This document shows positions 1 through 8,284 of a stretch of 42,257 nt of DNA, one piece after another. The translations under genes and the position numbers were made by a program. A model generated the notes under the pieces. That model had not been told where the DNA came from. It ran no database searches and saw nothing but the letters and a program-made list of their open reading frames with translations. The stretch covers positions 1 through 42,257 of the forward strand of contig NZ_JAEVHL010000030.1 in assembly GCF_016803395.1 (NCBI RefSeq), given 5' to 3'. This DNA comes from Micromonospora tarensis (GTDB lineage Bacteria; Actinomycetota; Actinomycetes; Mycobacteriales; Micromonosporaceae). Every line of letters begins with the position of its first letter. Within the stretch, counting starts at the first letter, position 1.

Positions 1-720
1 CGCCTGGCTGCGCCCGCCGGGCGCCGTCGCGCGCCGTGGCTGGAGCGGTTCGACCTGGACGCCGAGCCGGAGGTGGGTGCCGAGCTGCTGCGCGCCGCCC
101 ACGAGGCGCTCGGCGGTCCCGGTCTGTACTACGCCGCCCTGCCGGCGTACTGGCGGCGTCGACCCGAGGTGCTGGCCGTGGTGCGGGCACCGATGGCGGC
201 GGCCCGACTCGCCGGGCTGGTCGAGCGGGAGGAACGGATCCGCTGCTCGTGGACCGGCACGCCACTGCCGGCGTCCTCCGGCCGGTACGACTTCCGCCCG
301 CCCGTCGACGCGGCAGAGGTCAACGCCCTGGTCGCCCGGATCGCCGAGCCGGACGTGCTGACCGGCGCCGAGATCGCCCGGGCGGTCGGCGGCGTCGACC
401 TCGCCACCGACCCACTGGCCTGGCTCGGGGATGCGACCGAGCGGTGGCGCGTCGCGGTGCGGGCCGGTGAGCCGGTCGGGCTGGCCGGGACGTTCGGCGA
501 CGCCTGTTACCCGCTGCTGGCCTACCTCGGCCTGCTCGACGAGGCGGCCCGGCCCGACCTGCTGGCGGAGGCCGTCCGGGTGCTGGCCGCCGACGGCGCC
601 CGGGAGGTCATCGCCGACGTGCACGCGCACCGGGTGGCGGTGCGGGCGGAGCTGGAACGGACCGGGTTCCGGCAGTTGCGCTGCCGGGTCGTCTTCGCGC
701 CGCCGAACCGGCAGGGCTAG
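1..720 (+). CDS. GNAT-like acetyltransferase, 5' end outside window
   Basis: The reading frame is open from the first base, so the N-terminus lies upstream. At least 239 residues are visible. The last third (alternating helices and strands ending in a segment like 'RTGFRQLRCRVVF') resembles the C-terminal part of a GCN5-type N-acetyltransferase fold, in which a late 'GF' strand closes the acetyl-CoA site. The acetyl-CoA P-loop is not clearly recognisable, so both the family and the substrate are uncertain. An internal ATG at 73 gives a 215-residue product but lacks a convincing ribosome binding site, and upstream codon usage is already typical. The next gene follows after 75 bases on the same strand. 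Confidence 0.5.
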   Translation, partial: RLAAPAGRRRAPWLERFDLDAEPEVGAELLRAAHEALGGPGLYYAALPAYWRRRPEVLAVVRAPMAAARLAGLVEREERIRCSWTGTPLPASSGRYDFRPPVDAAEVNALVARIAEPDVLTGAEIARAVGGVDLATDPLAWLGDATERWRVAVRAGEPVGLAGTFGDACYPLLAYLGLLDEAARPDLLAEAVRVLAADGAREVIADVHAHRVAVRAELERTGFRQLRCRVVFAPPNRQG

Positions 721-795
721 CCGACCGGGGTGCGCCCGGTCACCCGGGCGCACCCCTCGGCCAGCGCGGGCCGCCGGCCCTGCCAGCATCGGACC

Positions 796-1770
796 ATGCC
801 GGAGATCATCGCGCTGTCGGTCGGCGGGTTGGCGCTGGTCGCGACGGCGATCGTCGGGCTCCGGCGCTGGTCGGTGCGTCGTGCGCGGCCACGCCTCGCG
901 CCGCCGCGACCGCTCGACTTCGCCGCGGCCACCCGTGCCGCCGAGGCCGTCGTCGCCGCCGAGGCGGCGGACCCCGACGTCCGGCCGGAGTCGCGCAGCC
1001 GCCTGCTGAGCCACGGCTTCCGGACCGAGCGGGTCGTGCTGCTGCTGCACGGATACACCCTCGCCCCCGAGCAGTACGACTACCTCGCGCAGGAGTTCTT
1101 CGACAGTGGATACAACGTGTGGATCCCGCGCGCCCCGCAGCACGGGACCGTCGACCGGCAGGCCCACCACCGGGTCGAGGCCGGTGCGCTGAGGGCGTAC
1201 GCCGAGCAGGCCCTCCGGGTCGCGGCCGGCCTGGGTGACGAGGTGGGCGTGGTGGGGATCTCCGGCGGAGCGGTGCTCGCCGCCTGGCTGGCCCAGGCAC
1301 CCGGCACCGTGGTCCGGCGGCTGCTGTTGCTGTCGCCGTTCTTCGGCCCGGACCCTCGGCAGGCGCCGGCCTACGCGGTCCGGCCGCTCATCCTGCTGTA
1401 CGGACGCCGCCTCCTGCCGGACCGGGTCACCTCACGCGGTTACTCCCTGGCCGCGGTCAGCCAGTACCTGACGATCGCGGGTACCCTGCCGAACCCACCC
1501 CGACGGACCGGTCTGCGCGCCGTCGCGGTCGCGATCAGTCCGCTCGACGGTGTGGTGGACCCCCGGGCGGCGGTCGACGTGCCGCGCCGGATCGCCGACG
1601 CGAACGGGACACCGTTGCGGGTCTGCACCCTGCCGGAGGCGCTGGGCGTCGGTCACAACACGCTCAACCTCGCCGCCCTCGGTGCCGAGGGCGCCGAGCT
1701 GCGCCGGCGGTACGTCGCGCTCTACGAAGGGCAGCCGGCGCCGACAGCGAGCCCCGCGGCGGGGAGTTGA
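796..1770 (+). CDS. Membrane-anchored alpha/beta hydrolase (esterase/lipase-like)
   Basis: This predicted alpha/beta-hydrolase has 324 residues. An N-terminal hydrophobic helix (about residues 3-22) followed by Arg-rich sequence suggests a membrane anchor. The fold shows an oxyanion-loop motif LLLHGYT, the nucleophile elbow GISGG with Ser156, an acidic residue in SPLDGVVD (Asp251 or Asp255) and His287 in the VGHN motif, a complete triad in the expected order. Carboxylesterase or monoacylglycerol-lipase-like activity is inferred; the substrate is unknown. The ATG at 796 was chosen because the anchor begins there. An upstream in-frame GTG at 730 adds 22 low-complexity residues and is less likely. 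It faces the convergent aldo/keto reductase across 143 bases. Confidence 0.72.
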   Translation: MPEIIALSVGGLALVATAIVGLRRWSVRRARPRLAPPRPLDFAAATRAAEAVVAAEAADPDVRPESRSRLLSHGFRTERVVLLLHGYTLAPEQYDYLAQEFFDSGYNVWIPRAPQHGTVDRQAHHRVEAGALRAYAEQALRVAAGLGDEVGVVGISGGAVLAAWLAQAPGTVVRRLLLLSPFFGPDPRQAPAYAVRPLILLYGRRLLPDRVTSRGYSLAAVSQYLTIAGTLPNPPRRTGLRAVAVAISPLDGVVDPRAAVDVPRRIADANGTPLRVCTLPEALGVGHNTLNLAALGAEGAELRRRYVALYEGQPAPTASPAAGS

Positions 1771-1913
1771 GCGGCAACGCTCCGCTCCAGCGGGTGGCGG
1801 CTGGCGTGATCTCCGGTTCCCGGCCGGCGGGCACCGGGACCCTCGTGGCGTGGTCATCGCCGCGAGTGCCCCGGTCGCCCGCCCGGCGCCGGAACAGTGC
1901 CGTCGCGACCCCG

Positions 1914-3017
1914 CTACCTGGCGGACTCGCTGGCAGCGTTGAACACCGGCGGGGCGTAGCCGGCCGGCTTGTCGCCGATGCCGAGACCCGGGCTCACCAC
2001 CCAGGACTGGTACCGCGGGGTGAACATCACGTAGGGCGCACCGAGCCGCGGCGCGCTGGCCTCGTCGAGCCGGCGACGGGCGTCGGCCGGGATCTCGAAG
2101 TCGAGCGCCCCGAAGTTGCTGCCGACCTGCTCGGCGCTGCTCGCCCCGATGATCACCGAGGCGACGGCGGGTTGGCTGGCCACCCAGTTGATCGCGACCT
2201 GGGCCATGCTGCGGCCCAGGCCGGCGGCCACCTGCTCCAGGGCCTCGATGACCTGCCATTCGTCGGGGCTGACCTCGCGACCTCCGGCGTCGGGGTTGGT
2301 CAACCGGCCGGTCCCGCTCAGGCCGTCGCCGCTGCGTCGGTACTTGCCGCTGAGCAGGCCGCTGGCGATCGGGCTCCACGCGGTGAGCCCCATGCCCATG
2401 GTCTGGGCCATCGCCACGTACTCCGCCTCGATGCCTCGGCTGACCAGGGAGTACGGCAGTTGCAGGTTGATCATCGGGGTCAGGCCGTGCGCCTCGGCGT
2501 AGCTCTGCGCGCGGGCCGCGTACCAGGCCGGTACGTCGGAGAGGCCGGCGTACCGGATCTTGCCGGCGCGGACCAGGTCGTCGAGGGTGTGCACGACCTC
2601 CTCGACCGGGGTGATCCGGTCCCAGGTGTGCAGCAGGTACAGGTCGATGTAGTCGGTGCCCAGCCGGCTCAGCGACGCCTCCACGGCGCGCCTGATGTGC
2701 TTGCGGCCGTTGCCGCTCGCGTTCGGGTCGCTCGGGTCGACGGTGTTGGTGAACTTGCTGGTCAGCACGAGCCGTTCGCGCACGCCGGCCCGGTCGATGA
2801 GTCGGCCGAGGATCCGCTCGCTCTCCCCGGCGGTGTAGAAGTCCGCCGTGTCGATGAAGTTCCCGCCCGACTCCAGGTACTGGCGGAAGATCGGCTCGGC
2901 CTCCTCCTCGGTCTTGCCGTACGCGGCGTGGAACCCGTCGACGCCGAAGTTCATGGTGCCCAGCGCCAGCCGGCTCACCCGCAGACCGGACCGCCCGAGC
3001 AGGTAGTAGTGGTTCAT
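1914..3017 (-). CDS. Aldo/keto reductase (NADPH-dependent oxidoreductase)
   Basis: This 367-residue (beta/alpha)8 aldo/keto reductase would reduce carbonyls with NADPH in the cytosol. Visible family features are the opening strand LGRSGLRVSRLALGTMNFG, the catalytic Asp/Tyr segment FIDTADFYTAGESE, the Lys in LVLTSKF, the His in YLLHTWD and a C-terminal cofactor segment VIIGASS. The ATG at 3017 has a good ribosome binding site (GGGAGGA) about seven bases upstream; a longer frame to 3107 lacks one. The gene is divergent from a TetR regulator, with a palindrome between them, so it is probably controlled by that regulator. Its natural substrate cannot be read from sequence. Confidence 0.88.
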   Translation of the reverse strand: MNHYYLLGRSGLRVSRLALGTMNFGVDGFHAAYGKTEEEAEPIFRQYLESGGNFIDTADFYTAGESERILGRLIDRAGVRERLVLTSKFTNTVDPSDPNASGNGRKHIRRAVEASLSRLGTDYIDLYLLHTWDRITPVEEVVHTLDDLVRAGKIRYAGLSDVPAWYAARAQSYAEAHGLTPMINLQLPYSLVSRGIEAEYVAMAQTMGMGLTAWSPIASGLLSGKYRRSGDGLSGTGRLTNPDAGGREVSPDEWQVIEALEQVAAGLGRSMAQVAINWVASQPAVASVIIGASSAEQVGSNFGALDFEIPADARRRLDEASAPRLGAPYVMFTPRYQSWVVSPGLGIGDKPAGYAPPVFNAASESAR

Positions 3018-3085
3018 CGTCGCGTCCTCCCGGATCACGTGTCGGCCCCGAGCGGACCGCCTCGCAGACCTTTGCTCGGCAGAAA

Positions 3086-3101
3086 TGGACCCGCAAGTCC
3101 A
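3086..3101. promoter_or_regulatory. Candidate TetR operator (TGGAC-N6-GTCCA)
   Basis: A perfect inverted repeat of 5-base arms around 6 bases lies between the divergent aldo/keto reductase (start 3017) and tetR (start 3160). TetR regulators next to divergent genes usually bind the shared intergenic palindrome. The arms are short, so the site is tentative. Confidence 0.4.
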
Positions 3102-3159
3102 AAGCACGAGCTACTGTCAAACCGGCAGCTACCAGGTCAAAGGCGGTGACGGAGGTCTC

Positions 3160-3792
3160 ATGACACGTGCCCTGACCCGCAAGGGTGAGGCCACCCGGGC
3201 GCGGATCGTCGCCGGGGCGGCAGCCGAGATCCGCGAGCGCGGCGTCGACGAGGTACGCCTCGAGGATGTGATGGCCCACACCGGCACCAGCAAGGGGCAG
3301 CTCTTCCACTACTTTCCTGACGGGAAGGAGGAACTGCTGCTCGCGGTCGCCCAGCACGAGGCCGACCAGGTCCTCCTCGACCAGGAGCCGATGCTCAGCA
3401 ACCTGACGTCCTGGCCGGCCTGGCTGGCCTGGCGCGCCCGACTGGTCGAGCGCTACCGCGCGCAGGGGGTGAAGTGCCCCCTCAACGGTCTGCTCGGCCA
3501 GACCGGCCGGCGGGCGCCGGGCGCGCAGGCCATCGTGACCGGGCTCATGTGGCGCTGGCAGAACGCCATCGTCGAGGGCATCCGGCACATGCAGTCGACC
3601 GGGGACATCGCCCCGGACGTGGACGCCGACCGCGTTGCGGCAGCGCTGCTCGCCGGCATCCAGGGCGGCGTACTCCTGCTGCTCAGCACCGGAAAGACCG
3701 ACCACCTGGAAGCGGCCCTCGACCTCACCATCGACTCGCTGCGGGCAGGCGCGCGGGTGGTCGGCACACAGAGAAGGCACAGCGATGACTGA
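3160..3792 (+). CDS. TetR/AcrR family transcriptional regulator
   Basis: This 210-residue TetR-type repressor has its N-terminal helix-turn-helix at about residues 10-55 (ARIVAGAAAEI, then VRLEDVMAHTGTSKGQLFHYF, the canonical recognition-helix pattern). An all-helical ligand domain resembling the TetR_C_6 type found near aldo/keto reductases and hydrolases follows. The ATG at 3160 is preceded by GGAGG at 3151-3155; a longer frame from 3085 would run through the candidate operator and was rejected. The stop overlaps the start of the downstream hydrolase by 8 bases, indicating translational coupling. It probably represses itself, the hydrolase and the divergent reductase. Confidence 0.88.
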   Translation: MTRALTRKGEATRARIVAGAAAEIRERGVDEVRLEDVMAHTGTSKGQLFHYFPDGKEELLLAVAQHEADQVLLDQEPMLSNLTSWPAWLAWRARLVERYRAQGVKCPLNGLLGQTGRRAPGAQAIVTGLMWRWQNAIVEGIRHMQSTGDIAPDVDADRVAAALLAGIQGGVLLLLSTGKTDHLEAALDLTIDSLRAGARVVGTQRRHSDD

Positions 3793-4525
3793 CAATGAGA
3801 CCCGCCCACCGTTGGTGCTGCTGCACGGCCTCACCTACGATCGGCGACAGTGGGACCCGGTCCGGCGCGAGCTGGCGGTGATCGATCCGGCCCGGCAGGT
3901 GCTCGCCCTCGACCTGCCCGGTCACGGCGACTCGCCCCGGCGCGAGTCCTACCGGATGACGGAGGTCGCCGAGGTCGTGCACGACCAGGTGACCGAGGCC
4001 GGTCTCGCCGAGCCCGTCGTGGTGGGACACTCCGTCGGCGGGGTGGTCGCCACCGCGTACGCGGCCCGTTACCCGGTGCGGGGCGTGGTGAATCTGGACC
4101 AGATCCTGCTGCCCGGCCCGTTCGGTGTCGCCGTACGCCAGGCCGAGCCCACCCTGCGCGGCCCGGACTGGCGGCGGGTGTGGGACGGCATGCTGGCCGG
4201 GATGGGCATCGACTCGTTGCCGGCCGAGGCCCGCGAGATCGTCACCACCGCGACCGATCCCCGGCCGGACCTGCTGCTCGGCTACTGGGGTGAGATCATC
4301 AGCGGGTCCGACGAGGGGATCGCCGCCGAGCGCACCCGCGACCTGCGCTCCATCGCCGAGCGGGAAATCCCCTACCGCTGGGTCACCTCGTCCGAGCCGC
4401 CGCCCCGTTACCTGGCCTGGCTGACGGGCGCCCTGCCGGAGATCATGGTCACCGTGCTACCCGGCAGCCACTTCCCGCACCTGGCGGAGCCGGCGACGGT
4501 CGCCCGGCTGCTGACGAGCGGCTGA
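3785..4525 (+). CDS. Alpha/beta fold hydrolase
   Basis: This 246-residue soluble alpha/beta hydrolase has the oxyanion motif VLLHGLTYDRRQW, the strand-loop LDLPGHGDS, the nucleophile elbow GHSVGG with Ser83 and the terminal His229 in GSHFPHL, giving a complete serine-hydrolase triad layout. The length matches minimal esterase, epoxide-hydrolase-like or lactonase-like members. It has no signal peptide or membrane helix, so it is cytosolic. It overlaps the upstream tetR by 8 bases and is co-transcribed with it, suggesting that it handles an ester or lactone ligand sensed by the regulator. The ligand is unknown. Confidence 0.82.
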   Translation: MTDNETRPPLVLLHGLTYDRRQWDPVRRELAVIDPARQVLALDLPGHGDSPRRESYRMTEVAEVVHDQVTEAGLAEPVVVGHSVGGVVATAYAARYPVRGVVNLDQILLPGPFGVAVRQAEPTLRGPDWRRVWDGMLAGMGIDSLPAEAREIVTTATDPRPDLLLGYWGEIISGSDEGIAAERTRDLRSIAEREIPYRWVTSSEPPPRYLAWLTGALPEIMVTVLPGSHFPHLAEPATVARLLTSG

Positions 4526-4584
4526 GCCGGGTCGACCACCAACGGGTTATCGTTGCGGCCGAGTTGCCGTAGATCGGAGCAGAC

Positions 4585-4614
4585 GTGGCAGGTGACGACG
4601 ACATCTCCGGGTGA
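4585..4614 (+). CDS. Short leader ORF upstream of the ABC-F gene
   Basis: A GTG codon four bases after GGAG (4577-4580) opens a nine-codon frame reading MAGDDDISG and stopping at TGA 4612-4614. The stop lies inside the first arm of a hairpin at 4607-4622. ABC-F resistance genes in Gram-positive bacteria are often controlled by ribosome stalling on such a leader, which changes downstream RNA folding. The small size makes the call tentative, but its position relative to the repeats supports it. Confidence 0.45.
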   Translation: MAGDDDISG

Positions 4615-4713
4615 GCACCCGGACCGGCCGCCGACGGGGGCGTGATCGCGCCGCCGTCGCCGCGGCCGCTGTCGTCGTGCCCTGTTCCCGCCGGGTCACC
4701 CGGGTGCACCCGG
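4607..4713 (+). promoter_or_regulatory. Candidate attenuator with alternative hairpins in ABC-F leader
   Basis: The RNA holds complementary heptamers several times over. CCGGGTG occurs at 4607-4613 and 4700-4706 (CCGGGTC at 4691-4697). CACCCGG occurs at 4616-4622, 4697-4703 and 4707-4713. Adjacent copies can form local hairpins (4607-4622; 4691-4713), and distant copies can pair with one another instead, so the folds are mutually exclusive. A ribosome stalled near the leader stop would cover the first arm. There is no clear U-run after the last hairpin, so the control could be transcriptional or translational. Confidence 0.5.
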
Positions 4714-4735
4714 ATCGTCGTTCTCCGAGGTTCCG

Positions 4736-6346
<1,611 letters not shown>

Positions 6347-6360
6347 TCGAGAGGTTCGCG

Positions 6361-6990
6361 TCACGCCGGCTGAGCGTCGTCGGACGTCCGTGTCGCGACG
6401 AGGTCGTCGAGTCGTTCGAGGTCGGCACTGTCGGCGCGAACCACGTCCGCGGCGAGGGCGACGGTGGCCGGCTGGCCCCCGTTCCGTCGCGCCGCGGTGG
6501 CGACCCGGACCGACTGCGCGAGGTGCGCCCGCAGGTGCTCGGCGAGCAGGCGGTGAAACGGTTCACCGGTGGCCGCCCGCAGCGCGGTCAGCTGCTCGGC
6601 GGTGACCATGCCCGGCATGTCGTGCCCCTCGTGCGGATTGGTCGTCGGTGCGGCGGCCTCGGCGAGGAGCCGGTGGGCGCGCGCCAGATCGGCGCGCCGG
6701 GTGGCCGCGATCTGGTCGGCCAGCCGCCGCCAGGCCGGGTCCTTGGTCCGCGCCGGCACCGAATCGAGTACGGGCAGCAGGCGTTCGGCCATGGCCACCG
6801 TCAGCTGTAGCCAGGCGATGTCGGTGGGGTTGAACGGTCCCGCCGTACCCGTCGGTGTCGACGCTGACCCGGTCGCGGGCCGCACTGTCGCGGGTGGTGT
6901 GCTGGTGCTGGTCGTGTCGCCTGGTTCGGTGCCGCAGCCGGCGACGAGCAGCCCGGCGACGAGCACTGTGGACACTGTCGACCGGCGCAT
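6361..6990 (-). CDS. DUF305-like lipoprotein
   Basis: This 209-residue secreted lipoprotein has an N-terminal Arg pair and hydrophobic stretch ending in the lipobox LVAGC (about residues 13-17), then a Ser/Thr/Pro-rich linker and a helical domain. The segment HEGHDMPGMVTAEQL, followed by Leu/Ala-rich helices with spaced His, is characteristic of DUF305, a ferritin-like helical family often linked to copper or metal handling. The ATG at 6990 was chosen because of GGAGGAGG just upstream. It is convergent with the ABC-F gene (14 bases between stops) and lies 73 bases downstream of the DUF1996 gene on the same strand. Function is unproven. Confidence 0.75.
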   Translation of the reverse strand: MRRSTVSTVLVAGLLVAGCGTEPGDTTSTSTPPATVRPATGSASTPTGTAGPFNPTDIAWLQLTVAMAERLLPVLDSVPARTKDPAWRRLADQIAATRRADLARAHRLLAEAAAPTTNPHEGHDMPGMVTAEQLTALRAATGEPFHRLLAEHLRAHLAQSVRVATAARRNGGQPATVALAADVVRADSADLERLDDLVATRTSDDAQPA

Positions 6991-7063
6991 CCGACCTCCT
7001 CCGTTCCGCCCAGGGCGTGGGCCCGGCGTCACCGGGCCCACCGCCGTGGGGTGCGGCTGTCGT

Positions 7064-7978
7064 TCAGATCGGTCGGCCGTCGTGGCCGCACTTGATGACC
7101 GGACGGATGCAGTCCTGGACCCGGCGAGCCATCTCGGCCACCGGCCAGGCGTTGAAGAAGTCACCGTGCATCGTGTAGCCCGGCCCGGAGGCCAACCGGA
7201 ACCGCGACGGGTCGCCGGTGACCGGGTACCGCAGCACCTGCCGCAACTTCGGCACGTGCACCGGGTGGGTGCTCGGGCAGGCCTGGTTCACCGGGTACGC
7301 CAGGTGGCTCTTGTGGTCCGGCGAGTCGAGGTCCCGGCCGTTCCAGCACTGCGGGAAGTCCAGGTACGACTCCAGCATGGTGCCCGACGGGCAGTTGACG
7401 AAGTCCTTCGACGGGGGCACCTGCCCGGCGTGCAGGCAGGACCACCGGGCGATGCTGTCGTTCGGCCCGGTGGCCTTCGCGTTGCCGGCGACGAGGCGCA
7501 GCCCCTGCGGGAACGGTTGGGTGTTCGCGACGACGTCGGAGCGGACGCCCTCACCGAGGTAGTAGAACGTGGCGATCGCCGGCTCCACCGGCACGTTGTC
7601 CCGGTACAGGGTGGGCACCCAGTAGGACGAGACGTCCACCGCCGGGTTGCAGCTGGTGGGGGAGCGGACCAGGTCCGGGAGGGTCGTGTTGGCGTTCGTC
7701 ACGGTGGCGCCGAAGAAGCTGTGCATGTGCGAGGCCCCGGGCAGCCCGGGGAAGATGATCGGGTCGTCCGGCAGCCGGTGGCTGTAGGTGCAGTCGGCGG
7801 GGAACTCGGCAACCCGGATGACGTTGGTGCCGAAGTCGGCTCCGGCCTGGCCGGGGGCAGCGTCGGCCCGGTCGGTGGCAGACACCAGGTACGTGCCGAG
7901 TAGCACCAGCAGGGCGCCGATCGCCGTGGCGAGGCGCAGTCTGCGGTGGATGCCGGAGAGGGGTGCGGCCCTGTCCAT
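7064..7978 (-). CDS. Secreted DUF1996 domain protein
   Basis: This 304-residue exported protein has a signal sequence or anchor (about residues 13-40, ending ADAAPG). The mature part matches the DUF1996 pattern seen in fungi and actinobacteria: early FGTNVIRVAEFPADCTYSH, then DDPIIFPGLPGASHMHSFFG, four to six conserved Cys, SYWVPTLY, DFPQCWNG and a closing GYTMHGDFFNAW. The conserved His and Trp residues suggest carbohydrate or metal binding, but no activity is established. The start at 7978 has AGGAG seven bases upstream. A LacI-type palindrome 108 bases upstream of the start suggests sugar control. It may be co-transcribed with the DUF305 gene. Confidence 0.8.
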   Translation of the reverse strand: MDRAAPLSGIHRRLRLATAIGALLVLLGTYLVSATDRADAAPGQAGADFGTNVIRVAEFPADCTYSHRLPDDPIIFPGLPGASHMHSFFGATVTNANTTLPDLVRSPTSCNPAVDVSSYWVPTLYRDNVPVEPAIATFYYLGEGVRSDVVANTQPFPQGLRLVAGNAKATGPNDSIARWSCLHAGQVPPSKDFVNCPSGTMLESYLDFPQCWNGRDLDSPDHKSHLAYPVNQACPSTHPVHVPKLRQVLRYPVTGDPSRFRLASGPGYTMHGDFFNAWPVAEMARRVQDCIRPVIKCGHDGRPI

Positions 7979-8086
7979 CTCGTGACTCCTGTCGGGGGGA
8001 CGGGTCAGGGAGAGCTCCGGCGTCGCCGCCGAAGACATCGGAGATTGCCCTGGCCAAACTGATGGTGGCCGTTGAGGCCGATGCGA

Positions 8087-8098
8087 GAGAGCGCTCTC
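8087..8098. promoter_or_regulatory. LacI-family operator-like palindrome GAGAGCGCTCTC
   Basis: A perfect 12-base palindrome with the central CG typical of LacI/GalR-family operators lies in the 306-base gap between the DUF1996 gene (start 7978) and the S15 peptidase (stop 8285). Closely similar GC-rich palindromes precede glycan-degradation genes in actinomycetes (CebR-type sites). It probably controls the minus-strand DUF1996 gene. Apart from this site and the terminator at 8230-8262, I see nothing else in the gap. Confidence 0.55.
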
Positions 8099-8229
8099 AG
8101 CAATCCAAGCCTCGCCCCGATGTCGAAACTTGTCAATACGTACCGCAGGTGGTGGAAATGACGACGCCCCCGAGCCACTACATCCATGATCGAGCGCGAT
8201 CATCCCGAGAAGGAGAGCTGGAGACGAGG

Positions 8230-8262
8230 GTGGGGCAGCCCGCACACGTCGGGCTGCCCCAC
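8230..8262 (-). terminator. Hairpin terminator after the S15 peptidase
   Basis: A perfect 13-base inverted repeat with a 7-base loop starts 22 bases past the stop of the minus-strand peptidase. It has no U-run, as is common for actinobacterial terminators. Confidence 0.75.
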
Positions 8263-8284
8263 CAAGGGGATCGATCAGCTGGGC

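Noticed and set aside
1771..1913. GC-rich stems between convergent hydrolase and aldo/keto reductase considered as a terminator
   Set aside because: Several short overlapping stems, none clearly better than expected by chance at this GC content.
1432..3834. 800-residue minus-strand frame covering the aldo/keto reductase and tetR
   Set aside because: Low-complexity shadow frame. The reductase motifs lie in a different minus-strand frame and tetR on the plus strand.
4691..4713. Repeated CCGGGT blocks considered as a short tandem repeat or CRISPR-like element
   Set aside because: Alternating orientation and placement in a leader fit RNA stem arms. There are no spacers and no cas genes.
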